Origin: Micromonospora phaseoli
GTDB lineage: Bacteria > Actinomycetota > Actinomycetes > Mycobacteriales > Micromonosporaceae
Direction of reading: 5' to 3'
Length of the DNA: 64,000 nucleotides
NCBI RefSeq assembly: GCF_900109115.1
Contig: NZ_FNYV01000002.1
Coordinates: 620,001-684,000 of the forward strand
Part shown: positions 56,287 through 64,000 of the stretch, piece by piece
Layout: every line of letters starts with the position of its first letter
Numbering within the stretch: the first letter of the stretch is position 1
Notes under the pieces: generated by a model
Seen by the model: the letters and a program-made list of their open reading frames with translations, nothing else
The model's database searches: none
Told to the model about the DNA's origin: nothing
Translations under genes and position numbers: made by a program

Positions 56287-58131
56287 ATGGCGGGAATCTG
56301 GCTGGACGCGCTCGACGACATCGCCCGCACGTGCCAGGAACACGGTCGCAGCGACCTTCTGCAGGCCGTTCGGCTCAAGCGCGCCCACCTGCTCGATCCG
56401 ACGCTGACCGTCCTGGTCGTCGGCGAGCCGAACCAGGGCAAGAGCCAACTGGTCAACGCGATCGTCAACGCCCCGGTCTGCCCGGTGGGCGACGGACGTA
56501 CGACGGTCCTGCCGACCGTGCTGCGCCATGCGGAGATCGCCTCCGCCACCGTGGTGCAGACGCCGTCGACGACGCCGGGGACGCCGCCCGGCGCCGAGCG
56601 GTCGACGGTGGAGCGGACACCGGTGCCGACCGAGCAGATCGCCGCGGGGGTCGCCGGCACGACCGGCCGTCGGCCCGGCGCAGGCCCCGCCTACATCGAG
56701 ATCGGCCTGCCCCGGGCGCTGCTCGGCGCCGGCCTGGTACTGGTGGACATGCCCGGCGGCGAATCGTCCGCCACCGGCGCCAGCACCCCGGTCGCCGCGC
56801 TGACCAGGGCGGACACCGTCCTGCTGGTCTCCGACTCCACCCGGGACCTCTCCGTCACCGAGCTGAACCGGCTGCTGCACCTCACCCGGTCACACGCCAA
56901 TGTGGTCGTGGTGCAGACCAAGACGGACCTGGTCCCGGACTGGCGTACGGTGGCCGACCGCAATCGGCGGCACCTGGCCGACGCCGGCATACCGGCGACG
57001 CTGGTACCCGTGTCGGCGGCCCTGCGGCTGCGCGCCGCCGCCACCGACGACCACGCGCTCAACGCGGAATCCGGCTTCCCGGCGCTCATCGCCCTGCTTC
57101 GCCGGGACCTGACCGGCAAGCCCGACGCCCTGGCCCGGGCCGCGGTGGTGCTGACCGCACGCACCGTGGTCGAGCAGCTCGCCGCGCCCCTGCGGGCGGA
57201 GTTGACCGGAGCGCAGTCGGTCGAGCAGTCCGCCCCGATGACCCGGTTGCACGCCGCGCAGCGGGAGGTCGACGAACTGCGCCGCTGCTCCACCCGATGG
57301 CAGAACACGCTGACCGACGAGATGGCCGACCTGCTCTCCGACATCGAGCACGACCTGCGGGACCGTACCCGGCACATCCTGAACACCGTCGACGAGGCGT
57401 TCGAGACCGCCGATCCGCTGGTGGCGTGGGACTCCGTCGCGCAGTGGCTGGAGCGCAGCCTGGTCGAGGCGGCCGAGGCGAACCGGCAGTGGCTGGTCCA
57501 ACGCTGCGAGTGGGTTGCCCGGCGGGTCGCCGACTCGTTCGCCCGGTACGGTCACGGGACGCTGCCGCCCTGGCCGCTGGCGGTGACGTCGGAGCACGGG
57601 CAGCCGCTGCCGGAGCTGGAGCGGCCCAACGTGGACCGGTTCACCATGGGCCAGAAGATGTTCACCGGCATGAAGGGCTCCTACGGCGGGCTGTTGATGT
57701 TCGGCCTGGCGCTGACGCTCGCCGGCCTACCGATGATCAACCCGATCTCACTCGGCGCCGGCGCGCTCTTCGGCGGCAAGAGCATCCGCGATGAGGGACG
57801 GCAGTTGCTGCGCCGCCGGCAGGCCACGGTGAAATCGGCGGTCCAGCGGCACGTCGACGACTTCTTCGTCCGGGTGAGCAAGGACAGCCGGGACGCGGCC
57901 CGCCGAGCGCAGCGCCTGCTGCGCGACCACTTCGCCGCGCTGACCGAGGAGTTGCAGGCCGACATCATCGAGTCGTTGCGCAGCGCCAAGCAGGCCGCCG
58001 ACACCGACGCGGTGACGCGTGAGCGGCGCCACCGCGAGATCCAGCAGCGGATGATCCGGCTCGCCCAGCTCTACGAGCAGGCACAGCAGGTGGCTGCCGC
58101 CCGCCCGGCGCCGCTGGCACCCCGGACATGA
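56287..58131 (+). CDS. Dynamin-like GTPase (IniA-like)
   Basis: A 614-residue large GTPase: G1 GEPNQGKSQ (about residue 49), G3 DMPGG, G4 QTKTDL, a long helical middle, then a hydrophobic hairpin at about 458-490 (GLLMFGLALTLAGLPMINP) suited to membrane insertion, and a helical effector tail. Mycobacterial IniA is similar in size and plan. It should bind and remodel the membrane. ATG 56287 or GTG 56284 can start; no ribosome site is visible. It overlaps the next gene by ATGA. Confidence 0.9.
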   Translation: MAGIWLDALDDIARTCQEHGRSDLLQAVRLKRAHLLDPTLTVLVVGEPNQGKSQLVNAIVNAPVCPVGDGRTTVLPTVLRHAEIASATVVQTPSTTPGTPPGAERSTVERTPVPTEQIAAGVAGTTGRRPGAGPAYIEIGLPRALLGAGLVLVDMPGGESSATGASTPVAALTRADTVLLVSDSTRDLSVTELNRLLHLTRSHANVVVVQTKTDLVPDWRTVADRNRRHLADAGIPATLVPVSAALRLRAAATDDHALNAESGFPALIALLRRDLTGKPDALARAAVVLTARTVVEQLAAPLRAELTGAQSVEQSAPMTRLHAAQREVDELRRCSTRWQNTLTDEMADLLSDIEHDLRDRTRHILNTVDEAFETADPLVAWDSVAQWLERSLVEAAEANRQWLVQRCEWVARRVADSFARYGHGTLPPWPLAVTSEHGQPLPELERPNVDRFTMGQKMFTGMKGSYGGLLMFGLALTLAGLPMINPISLGAGALFGGKSIRDEGRQLLRRRQATVKSAVQRHVDDFFVRVSKDSRDAARRAQRLLRDHFAALTEELQADIIESLRSAKQAADTDAVTRERRHREIQQRMIRLAQLYEQAQQVAAARPAPLAPRT

Positions 58132-59582
58132 CCGGTGCTCCACGGCTCGACGCGGCCGTGCGGGAACTGCTGCACCGGGCACTGCACGTCTACCGGGACA
58201 ATCCACGGGCCACCGACGTCCTGCGGCACCAGTCTGCCCGGCTCGACCAGCCGTTGCGGGTCGCGATCGCCGGCGGGTGGCGCAGCGGCAAGTCCACCAT
58301 GCTCAACGCGTTGATGGGCGAGGAGGTGGCCCCCGTCGACGGGAGCGCCTTCACCTGGTACGAGGACGGACCGCAGCCGGACGCCACCGCCTACTCGACC
58401 AGCCATCCGCCGCAGCGGCTGGCGGTGCTGCGGTCGGCCACCGGGATGCGGGTCGACCTCGCCGGTTGGCGGGCCGGCGAGCTACGCGACATCGTGGTGC
58501 GGTGGCCGGCCCGCTCCCTGCGGCAGGTGACGCTGCTCGACACCCCGGCGGTCGGCGCGGACGAGCAGGCACCGGATCCGGTGCTGGATCGGGTGCTGCG
58601 GGAGGCCGACGCGCTGCTGTATCTGACGCGCGACGCCCGGGGCGCCGACCTTCGGGTGCTGGAAGCCGCTCGGCAGGGCGTGGTCGGACAGGCCGCGCCG
58701 ATCCACACGATCATGGTGATGTCCAGGGTGGACGAGTTCGGCGGCGGACGCGTCGACGCGCTGCTCGGTGCCCGCCAGCTCGCCCGGCGCGCCCTGCGCG
58801 ACCCACAGGTGGACGCGCTGTGCGTCACGGTGGCACCGTGCAGCGGGCTGCTCGGCCTGGCCGGCCGGGTGCTCACCGAAGCCGAGTTCGCGGGGCTGGC
58901 GGCCCTGGCCCGGGTGGCTCGCGCGGAGTTGGAGCCGTACCTCCTCTCCGCCGAGCGGTTCGCCCGCGGCGAGCCGCCCGGCGGACTGGACGCGGCGGCC
59001 CGCAGCGCGCTGCTGAACCGGCTCGGCGTGGTCGGGATACGCCTGGCGACCACCCTGGTACGCACCAGCTGCGGCAGCCGCGCGGCGCTGGCCGCCGAAC
59101 TGGTACGCCGCAGCGGCCTGGGCGAGCTGCGCGAGTCGATCAACCGCCTCTTCGTCGACCGGCGCGAGGTGCTCAAGGCCCGCTCATGCCTGGCGGCGGT
59201 GGAGGAGTTGCTGCGGGCCGAACCGGACGCCGGCACCGCCGACCTGCTCGGGGCGCTGGAGCGACTCCTCTCCGGGGCGCACGAGTTCTCCGAGTCGCGC
59301 CTGCTGGCGGCGCTGCGCGACGGGCGGCTCGATTTCGACGCCGACCTGGCGGCCGAGGCCCGACGGCTGGCCGGCGGTGACGGGGAGGGCCCCGCCGCCC
59401 GACTCGGCGTCGGCGACGACGCGACCCTCGGATGGTTGTGGGAGGCCGCCACCGAGGCACGGTGGCGGTGGCAGGAACACGCCGAGGATCCGGCGCTGCG
59501 GCTGGCCCAGCGGCGAGGCGCGCAGATCGTGGTCCGCAGCTGCGACGGGATGCTCGCCGACCTGGCCGCCCACTCCCGCTGA
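58128..59582 (+). CDS. Dynamin-like GTPase (IniC-like)
   Basis: A 484-residue GTPase: G1 GGWRSGKSTM (about residue 50), G3 LLDTPAVG, G4 MSRVDEF, then helical bundles without an obvious membrane hairpin. Size matches mycobacterial IniC. The start overlaps the IniA-like stop (58128-58131), so the two GTPases are probably made together and may form a heteromeric dynamin-type pair. Confidence 0.9.
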   Translation: MTGAPRLDAAVRELLHRALHVYRDNPRATDVLRHQSARLDQPLRVAIAGGWRSGKSTMLNALMGEEVAPVDGSAFTWYEDGPQPDATAYSTSHPPQRLAVLRSATGMRVDLAGWRAGELRDIVVRWPARSLRQVTLLDTPAVGADEQAPDPVLDRVLREADALLYLTRDARGADLRVLEAARQGVVGQAAPIHTIMVMSRVDEFGGGRVDALLGARQLARRALRDPQVDALCVTVAPCSGLLGLAGRVLTEAEFAGLAALARVARAELEPYLLSAERFARGEPPGGLDAAARSALLNRLGVVGIRLATTLVRTSCGSRAALAAELVRRSGLGELRESINRLFVDRREVLKARSCLAAVEELLRAEPDAGTADLLGALERLLSGAHEFSESRLLAALRDGRLDFDADLAAEARRLAGGDGEGPAARLGVGDDATLGWLWEAATEARWRWQEHAEDPALRLAQRRGAQIVVRSCDGMLADLAAHSR

Positions 59583-59603
59583 CCGCATGGCGTGCTCCTG
59601 GGA

Positions 59604-60857
59604 TCAGGCCAGCACGCCGCGCAGCCCGAGCAGGCCGGGCACGGCGGCCCGGCCGAGTTCACCGCCGGAGATGGGATCCTGCCAGGCCACCGCGGCGCTC
59701 TGGCCCACGTAGAGGTGGCTGCCGTCGGGGCTCAGCACGAGACCGGTGACCGGTTCACGCACCGGCCGCTCGGCCGCGACGTTGAGGCCCGCCAGATCCA
59801 CGGCCCGCACGGCGGCACCGGTGCCGAGGAACAGCCGCTCGCCGTCGGCCGCCGCGAACGCCGGGCCGGTGCCGGTGGCGAGCCTGACGGTCCGCCGTAC
59901 GGTCAGCTCCCCGGTGGAGATCTCCGCGACGGCGCCGGAGCTGACGTCGGCGACGTACAGGCGGCTGCCGTCCGGGGTGATCGCCATGGCGTGACCGTCG
60001 GCGGCACCCTCGCCGAACGGGTGCGGCAGATCCACGCAGTACGCCCACCGTTGTTGCAGGTGCAGCGTGTGCACGAAGGCGTGTACGTCGCTGCCCGGCC
60101 GGCCGCTGATCCGGTCCCGGGTGTGCTGGTGGTCGGGCTGGTGGGTGTAGAGCGTGTAGAGCACGGTGCGGTTCGGGGCGAGCACCGCCTGCCGTCCGTC
60201 GCCGCGCATCTCCTCCTCCGCGCCCGCCGGGACCGGCGCCTTGTCGCGGGTGGACAGCGGCCCGGGGACACCGGTGGCGAGGTCGACGACGCGGACCCGG
60301 TAGCGGTCCGGCGCGTTCGGCGGCAGCCACTCCAGGACGAAGAGCCCGGCCAGGTCGTGGGTGAACGCCTCGGGCACGACGTTGCCCGGCAGCCGCAGTC
60401 GTTGCCGCACGCCACCGGCGTCGGCGATCAGCACCGGCGTCACGTCGCGCCCGGCCGGACGTTCCTTGGTGGCGCTGACCCCCTCGGTGGTCAGCGCCAG
60501 TCGGGTGCCGTCGGTGGAGACGGTCTGCGGCACCCAACGGCCGGGCAGCCGGACCCGGTCGGAGGCGGTGTCTCGACCGGCGTCGATCCGCCACAGGGCG
60601 GTGTCGGCACCGTCGGGCACGCTCGCGTACACCAGCCGTCCGTCGGCGGTGGCCACCCCGTGCGGGACCGTCTGCCGGTCGGTACCGCGCAGCACCCCGA
60701 GGCCGCCGTCCACCTCCACGAGCAGCGGGTCCGGCAGCGGAGCGGCGGAGGTCGGCGCCGCCGGAGCCGCCGGGTCACAGCCGGTCAGGGCGGCGGCGCC
60801 CGCGCCGGCCAGGACGGTCAGCAGGGTACGCCGCGAGATCGTCGTCTTCGCCATCAT
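59604..60857 (-). CDS. Tat-type beta-propeller lipoprotein
   Basis: A 417-residue exported protein: Tat-like SRRTLL signal with lipobox LTGC (about residue 26), then a propeller of about seven blades with ITPDGSRLYVADV and LSPDGSHLYVGQS repeats (YVTN/TolB-like). Role unknown. ATG 60857 (or 60854) is used; the frame to 60893 covers the promoter. It is divergent from the ECF sigma gene and has the same ECF-type promoter. Confidence 0.85.
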   Translation of the reverse strand: MMAKTTISRRTLLTVLAGAGAAALTGCDPAAPAAPTSAAPLPDPLLVEVDGGLGVLRGTDRQTVPHGVATADGRLVYASVPDGADTALWRIDAGRDTASDRVRLPGRWVPQTVSTDGTRLALTTEGVSATKERPAGRDVTPVLIADAGGVRQRLRLPGNVVPEAFTHDLAGLFVLEWLPPNAPDRYRVRVVDLATGVPGPLSTRDKAPVPAGAEEEMRGDGRQAVLAPNRTVLYTLYTHQPDHQHTRDRISGRPGSDVHAFVHTLHLQQRWAYCVDLPHPFGEGAADGHAMAITPDGSRLYVADVSSGAVAEISTGELTVRRTVRLATGTGPAFAAADGERLFLGTGAAVRAVDLAGLNVAAERPVREPVTGLVLSPDGSHLYVGQSAAVAWQDPISGGELGRAAVPGLLGLRGVLA

Positions 60858-60865
60858 GACCCGGT

Positions 60866-60891
60866 GACACCGCCGGATCGTCGGAGGTTCC
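60866..60891 (-). promoter_or_regulatory. ECF-type promoter, left-facing
   Basis: On the minus strand GGAAC (60887-60891), 17-base spacer, TGTC (60866-60869), nine bases before ATG 60857. The right-facing promoter has the same boxes and spacing. Confidence 0.6.
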
Positions 60892-60905
60892 ATCGCGGCG
60901 AGGGT

Positions 60906-60931
60906 GGAACCCGGGCGGCCCGGGCGGTGTC
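60906..60931 (+). promoter_or_regulatory. ECF-type promoter, right-facing (autoregulation)
   Basis: GGAAC (60906-60910), 17-base spacer, TGTC (60928-60931), 29 bases before the sigma gene. GGAAC is the usual -35 of ECF promoters. Confidence 0.6.
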
Positions 60932-60960
60932 AGTACTGGTGATCCCCACCGGAGGTTCCA

Positions 60961-61515
60961 CTGGACGACGAGGAGTTCGTCACCCGCGCGCAGGCCGGTG
61001 ACCTGGAGGCGTACGAACTCCTGGTCGCCCGGCACACCGCGTCCGCGTACCGGACCGCGGTGCTGCTCGGCGCGGGTTCGGATGCGGACGATGTCATCCA
61101 GGAGGCGTTCGTGAAGGGCTACCGGAAGCTCGACCGCTATCGCGGCGAGTCGTCCTTCCGGTCCTGGCTGCTGGCGATCGTAGCGAACGAGACCCGCAAC
61201 CTGCACCGTTCGCGGGACCGGCGTCACGGGCTGACGCTGCGGGCCGCCAGGGTGGACCCGCGATCCGAGGTCGCCGACGACGACGCCGTCGCGGCGGTGC
61301 TCGCCGGGGAGCGACGCGCCACGCTGGTGCGGGCCCTGCGGTCGCTGCCCGCCAAGGATCGCGAGGTGATCGTCTGCCGCTACTTCCTCGATCTGAGCGA
61401 GGACGAGACCGTCACCATGCTGGGCTGGCCCCGGGGCACCGTGAAGTCCCGCACCTCCCGGGCCCTGGTCAAGCTGCGCGGCCTGCTCGCGGTCGAGGAG
61501 GTCAGCCGTGGATGA
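60961..61515 (+). CDS. ECF (sigma-70 family) RNA polymerase sigma factor
   Basis: A 184-residue ECF sigma: region 2 (GDLEAYELLVARHTASAYRTAV, DADDVIQEAFVKGY, SFRSWLLAIVANETRNLHR) and region 4 (LVRALRSLPAKDREVIVCRYFLDLSEDE, PRGTVKSRTSRAL). The start is inferred as CTG 60961: GGAGG (60951-60955) lies five bases before it, an in-frame stop is at 60940, and the next candidate, GTG 61060, would delete most of region 2.1. It overlaps the anti-sigma gene. Confidence 0.9.
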   Translation: MDDEEFVTRAQAGDLEAYELLVARHTASAYRTAVLLGAGSDADDVIQEAFVKGYRKLDRYRGESSFRSWLLAIVANETRNLHRSRDRRHGLTLRAARVDPRSEVADDDAVAAVLAGERRATLVRALRSLPAKDREVIVCRYFLDLSEDETVTMLGWPRGTVKSRTSRALVKLRGLLAVEEVSRG

Positions 61516-62242
61516 TCTGGAACGGGAGCTACGCGAGCTGTCGCTGTTCCTGGACACACCTGCCCCGCCCGAGGTGGCGGCGCAGGTCCGCGCCCGACTG
61601 ACCGCCGCGCCGCGCTCCCGCCGCATCGCGGTCCGACGCCGATGGCGGTACGCGCTCGCGGCGGCGCTCGCCGCGCTGCTGGTGGCCGTGCTGCCGCCGG
61701 GACGGGCCGCCGTCGCCGACGCGGTGACCGGTCTGCTGCGCTTCGCCGGCATCACCATCAGCACCTCGTCCGCGCCGGTGCCGCCGCCCGGTTCCCCGTC
61801 ACCGCTACCGGCGCAGCGACCGGCCGCGCTGGACGAGGCGGGGCGGCTGGTGCGCTTCCCGATCCGGACGCCGGCGGCTCTGGGACCACCCGATCAGGTG
61901 CTGGTCGCCGACCCGGACGGCACCGGCAGCCACCGGGTGGCGACCCTGCTCTACCACGGTGGGACGCTGCGCCTGGACGCCTTCGACGGCCGCCTCGACC
62001 CGGTCTTCTTCAAGCAGGCCGGCGGATCCGGTACGGAGTGGACCCAGGTCGGCGGGGTGCCGGCGGTCTGGATCGGCGGCCCACACCCGGTGACCTACGT
62101 GGACCGCGACGGCACGGTACGCCAGGAGAGCGCCCGACTCGCCGCCGCGACGCTGATCTGGGAGGACGCCGGGGTGACCTACCGTCTGGAGTGCTCCCTG
62201 ACCCGAGTCGAGGCCGTCGAGATCGCCGCCTCGATGAGGTGA
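61508..62242 (+). CDS. Membrane anti-sigma factor-like protein
   Basis: A 244-residue protein: cytosolic N-terminus (1-45) with an LERELRELSLFLD helix, one membrane helix (about 47-63), Pro/Ser-rich stretch (about 85-105) and an extracellular domain of about 135 residues. No zinc HxxxCxxC motif is visible. It overlaps the sigma gene by eight bases, the standard arrangement of a sigma/anti-sigma pair. Confidence 0.85.
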   Translation: MDDLERELRELSLFLDTPAPPEVAAQVRARLTAAPRSRRIAVRRRWRYALAAALAALLVAVLPPGRAAVADAVTGLLRFAGITISTSSAPVPPPGSPSPLPAQRPAALDEAGRLVRFPIRTPAALGPPDQVLVADPDGTGSHRVATLLYHGGTLRLDAFDGRLDPVFFKQAGGSGTEWTQVGGVPAVWIGGPHPVTYVDRDGTVRQESARLAAATLIWEDAGVTYRLECSLTRVEAVEIAASMR

Positions 62243-62265
62243 GGTCGGATGGCGGCCCGCACGCG

Positions 62266-62727
62266 CTATTCGGGAACGGCCACGCCACGTTCGACCAGCC
62301 GCTGAGCCAGGCGCTCGGCGTATGGATAAGGGCGATACCCACGCTGCCCTTCGACGTGATCGAGATAAGGCTTGGCGGCCATCACCGTACTGGAATAGGA
62401 GCGCCCCATGCTCTTCTCGACCATGGCTACGTCCACATAGCCGCCCTCACAGGCAATGGCGATAGCGTTCAGGGTGGCCAGCGTGACTCCCACTTGATCG
62501 CGCACCTCCTGGTTGAGTGCAGCGAGCTCCTCCGTCGAGCGACCGGACAGCTGAGCATGGAGTAGCCGCCTGCCGCGCCGCTGCTCCGGTGAGATGTATC
62601 GCTGGTAGAGGTCGAAGAAGGCACGGACCCGGTCCGCGCGGTTGGCACGTCTAAAACCCCAGACCGCGATGGTGATTGCCACGAATGGAGAGAACAAGGC
62701 CAGCATGGCAGCACCCAGGCCGTTCAC
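62266..62727 (-). CDS. Small membrane-anchored protein (DUF4760-like?)
   Basis: A 153-residue protein with one N-terminal helix (about 4-23) followed by a soluble helical domain (RADRVRAFFDLYQRYISPEQRRG ...). GTG 62727 has GGGAGG four or five bases upstream and overlaps the stop of the preceding gene (GTGA). The fold pattern recalls DUF4760; not certain. Confidence 0.7.
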   Translation of the reverse strand: MNGLGAAMLALFSPFVAITIAVWGFRRANRADRVRAFFDLYQRYISPEQRRGRRLLHAQLSGRSTEELAALNQEVRDQVGVTLATLNAIAIACEGGYVDVAMVEKSMGRSYSSTVMAAKPYLDHVEGQRGYRPYPYAERLAQRLVERGVAVPE

Positions 62728-64000
62728 TTGGCCTCCCCCGCCACTTCCTGGGTCCTTGGCTCGTCGCCGTTGGACTCGGCGGAACCTTGAACCGGCAATT
62801 TGTCTCTCTGGATTCGCATCATCACCTTCTCGTGCCGGGTCAGGTTGGTCAGCGCCGCCTTCACGACAATGCCGCGCACCATCGCTTCCAACTCCGGCAC
62901 ACTGCCGCTCTCCCATGCCGCGGGCCCGGCCTGGACTATCCTCAGGAACCAGCCCGGACCATCTATACCGAATGCACGCAACTGTTGCCCGTCTTCTGTC
63001 GCGTAGTGGAGTTCGTCGCCGAACGGTCCCGCCACCTTCCGCACGGTCAGACCGTCCTGCGTGATCCGGCCGGCCATCACTGCCCGCACCTCGGGCCAGA
63101 GCGGCCCTCCAGTCGCTGCGTAAAGCTCGATGTTCATCCGCTCTGCCGCTGCCTCGGCGACAAGGACCCGAAAGTCTCCGTCAGGGCCTGCGGAGACGGA
63201 AAAACGTACGCCGTCGGCAACGGTCACGAACATGGCTCCCAGGTCCAGGTGATTGGCCGGCAACACATCGACCTCCGAGATGTCTCGCGGCCCGGAGACC
63301 ACAGGCTCCTCGGCTTCTGGCTCCTCGGCTACTCGCTCCTCGGCTTCTGGCTCCTCGGCTACTCGCTCCTCGGCTTCTCGCTCCTCGGCGCCTCGCTCCT
63401 CGTCGACGCCGTCCGAGCCCGCCCGGTCGGGCTGTGGTTCCGCGGTCCCGGGATCCACGTCCAGGAACGCGCCGAGTGAGATCAGTTCGAGTGCCGCCAC
63501 CTGGGTCTCCTGCCAGGCCCGAACCGCGCTCGCCACTGCTGCTGGCAGGTCCGCCACGATGGCGCGGGCGGCAGCAGACGTCACACCTGCCGCGACGAGT
63601 TGAGATGCCAGGGATCGCCGGCTCTCCGTGTCCATGAGCGCACCGACAAACCCGGCGATGAAGATCTCGACGGACATGGCTGCGATATCTGCGGCGTCTA
63701 CTGGCTCCTCGTCTGTGTCAACGACACCGATCATCTGAGCCACCGCCGCAATCAGCTGCGTCGCCTGCGCCTGGTCCACCACGTCGGCAGGCAGCAACGG
63801 CCGTAGCAGTGACTCGACAAACGCATCAGCCGAGTCGGCCGAGGGCTCCGTCTGGCCGGAGAAGAGTGCGGCCAGTGCGTCCACCAACTCCTGCCTGACG
63901 GACGCCGGCGCATCGAGATGGAAGGATACGACGCCAGACAGCATATGGACCAGCACAGGCGTGCCGAACTCTGGGTGCGTCCTACCGAACTCGTTGAGCT
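62724..64000 (-). CDS. DUF3710-containing protein with extra N-terminal helical domain (partial)
   Basis: At least 425 residues; the frame stays open through the right edge, so the true start is probably outside (in-frame GTG 63956 exists but the frame before it still reads like protein). Order: helical domain of over 180 residues, an Ala/Glu-rich spacer of five-residue repeats, then a DUF3710 domain (GPRDISEVDVLPANHLDLGAMFV; LWPEVRAVMAGRITQDG; FGIDGPGWFLR). DUF3710 proteins are usually short; the long N-terminus is unusual. It overlaps the downstream small membrane gene. Confidence 0.8.
   Translation of the reverse strand, partial: LNEFGRTHPEFGTPVLVHMLSGVVSFHLDAPASVRQELVDALAALFSGQTEPSADSADAFVESLLRPLLPADVVDQAQATQLIAAVAQMIGVVDTDEEPVDAADIAAMSVEIFIAGFVGALMDTESRRSLASQLVAAGVTSAAARAIVADLPAAVASAVRAWQETQVAALELISLGAFLDVDPGTAEPQPDRAGSDGVDEERGAEEREAEERVAEEPEAEERVAEEPEAEEPVVSGPRDISEVDVLPANHLDLGAMFVTVADGVRFSVSAGPDGDFRVLVAEAAAERMNIELYAATGGPLWPEVRAVMAGRITQDGLTVRKVAGPFGDELHYATEDGQQLRAFGIDGPGWFLRIVQAGPAAWESGSVPELEAMVRGIVVKAALTNLTRHEKVMMRIQRDKLPVQGSAESNGDEPRTQEVAGEAK
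63304..63402. repeat. 15-bp tandem repeat coding the Glu/Ala spacer
   Basis: About seven copies of a 15-bp unit (GGCTCCTCGGCTTCT-type) inside the DUF3710 gene, encoding EEREAEERVAEEPEAEE-like residues. A coding microsatellite, not CRISPR. Confidence 0.8.

Noticed and set aside
61060..61515. ECF sigma starting at GTG 61060
   Set aside because: It would remove most of sigma region 2.1, which is clearly encoded from 60961 on, behind a good ribosome site.
63304..63402. Regular 15-bp repeats near the right end as a CRISPR-like array
   Set aside because: No spacers; they encode a Glu/Ala spacer in a long coding frame.

Overview
The window is a high-GC actinobacterial chromosome segment, most likely Micromonospora or a close relative in the Micromonosporaceae. 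Supporting evidence: very GC-rich third codon positions, many GTG starts with GTGA/ATGA gene overlaps, several CBM2-bearing secreted glycanases, and three kinds of intergenic palindrome I associate with this family (11493-11555, 19619-19686, 29599-29649). I see no rRNA, tRNA, CRISPR array, transposase or phage gene.

Layout. 1-4.5 kb is a sulfane-sulfur (persulfide) handling cluster: membrane rhodanese, SulP transporter, short beta-carbonic-anhydrase-like enzyme and persulfide dioxygenase-rhodanese, with two identical CsoR/CstR-type palindromes. 4.6-6.5 kb holds small hypotheticals. 6.6-8.2 kb is a CBM2-GH5 cellulase behind a CebR-like box. 8.3-11.5 kb is the divergent pair zwf/pgi. 11.6-13.2 kb is a long permease-like membrane protein. 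13.6-19.6 kb is a MoxR / DUF58 / VWA / HtrA-like protease / two-component series. 19.8-24 kb has BON, zinc-ribbon-STAS, royal-jelly-family and GT87 genes. 24.2-27.4 kb has a CE1-CBM2 esterase and a RICIN-beta-helix protein; 27.6-29.6 kb a CGNR-type regulator and a divergent MFS exporter.

29.6-44.1 kb (plus the GH67 gene at 48-50.2 kb) is a xylan/glucuronoxylan locus: secreted GH10-CBM2 xylanase, CE7 acetyl esterase, LacI regulator, then an operon-like run of GH3, two ABC permeases, a lipoprotein binding protein, GH39, a YesL-like DUF624 protein and GH42. Three CCGAAA-N-TTTCG sites (31395, 33497, 33689) are probable operators of the LacI protein. The transporter type and the GH67 alpha-glucuronidase suggest import of aldouronates and other xylo-oligosaccharides, with intracellular trimming by GH67, GH3 and GH39. 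44.1-48 kb is a MarR/ABC-exporter pair, a DUF6624 lipoprotein and a methyltransferase.

50.4-59.6 kb is the most striking part: an iniBAC-like locus (IniB N-terminal-domain protein and two dynamin-type GTPases) facing a divergent Hsp70-like ATPase without a substrate-binding domain, a large AAA-LuxR regulator (IniR-like) and a roadblock/LC7 protein. In mycobacteria iniBAC is a cell-envelope stress operon; its presence with an Hsp70-like partner in a probably mycolate-free actinomycete is unexpected. 59.6-62.2 kb is an ECF sigma/anti-sigma pair with a divergent lipoprotein; both directions carry the same GGAAC-N17-TGTC promoter, and the sigma gene seems to start at CTG. The window ends in two overlapping genes, one a partial DUF3710 protein running off the right edge.
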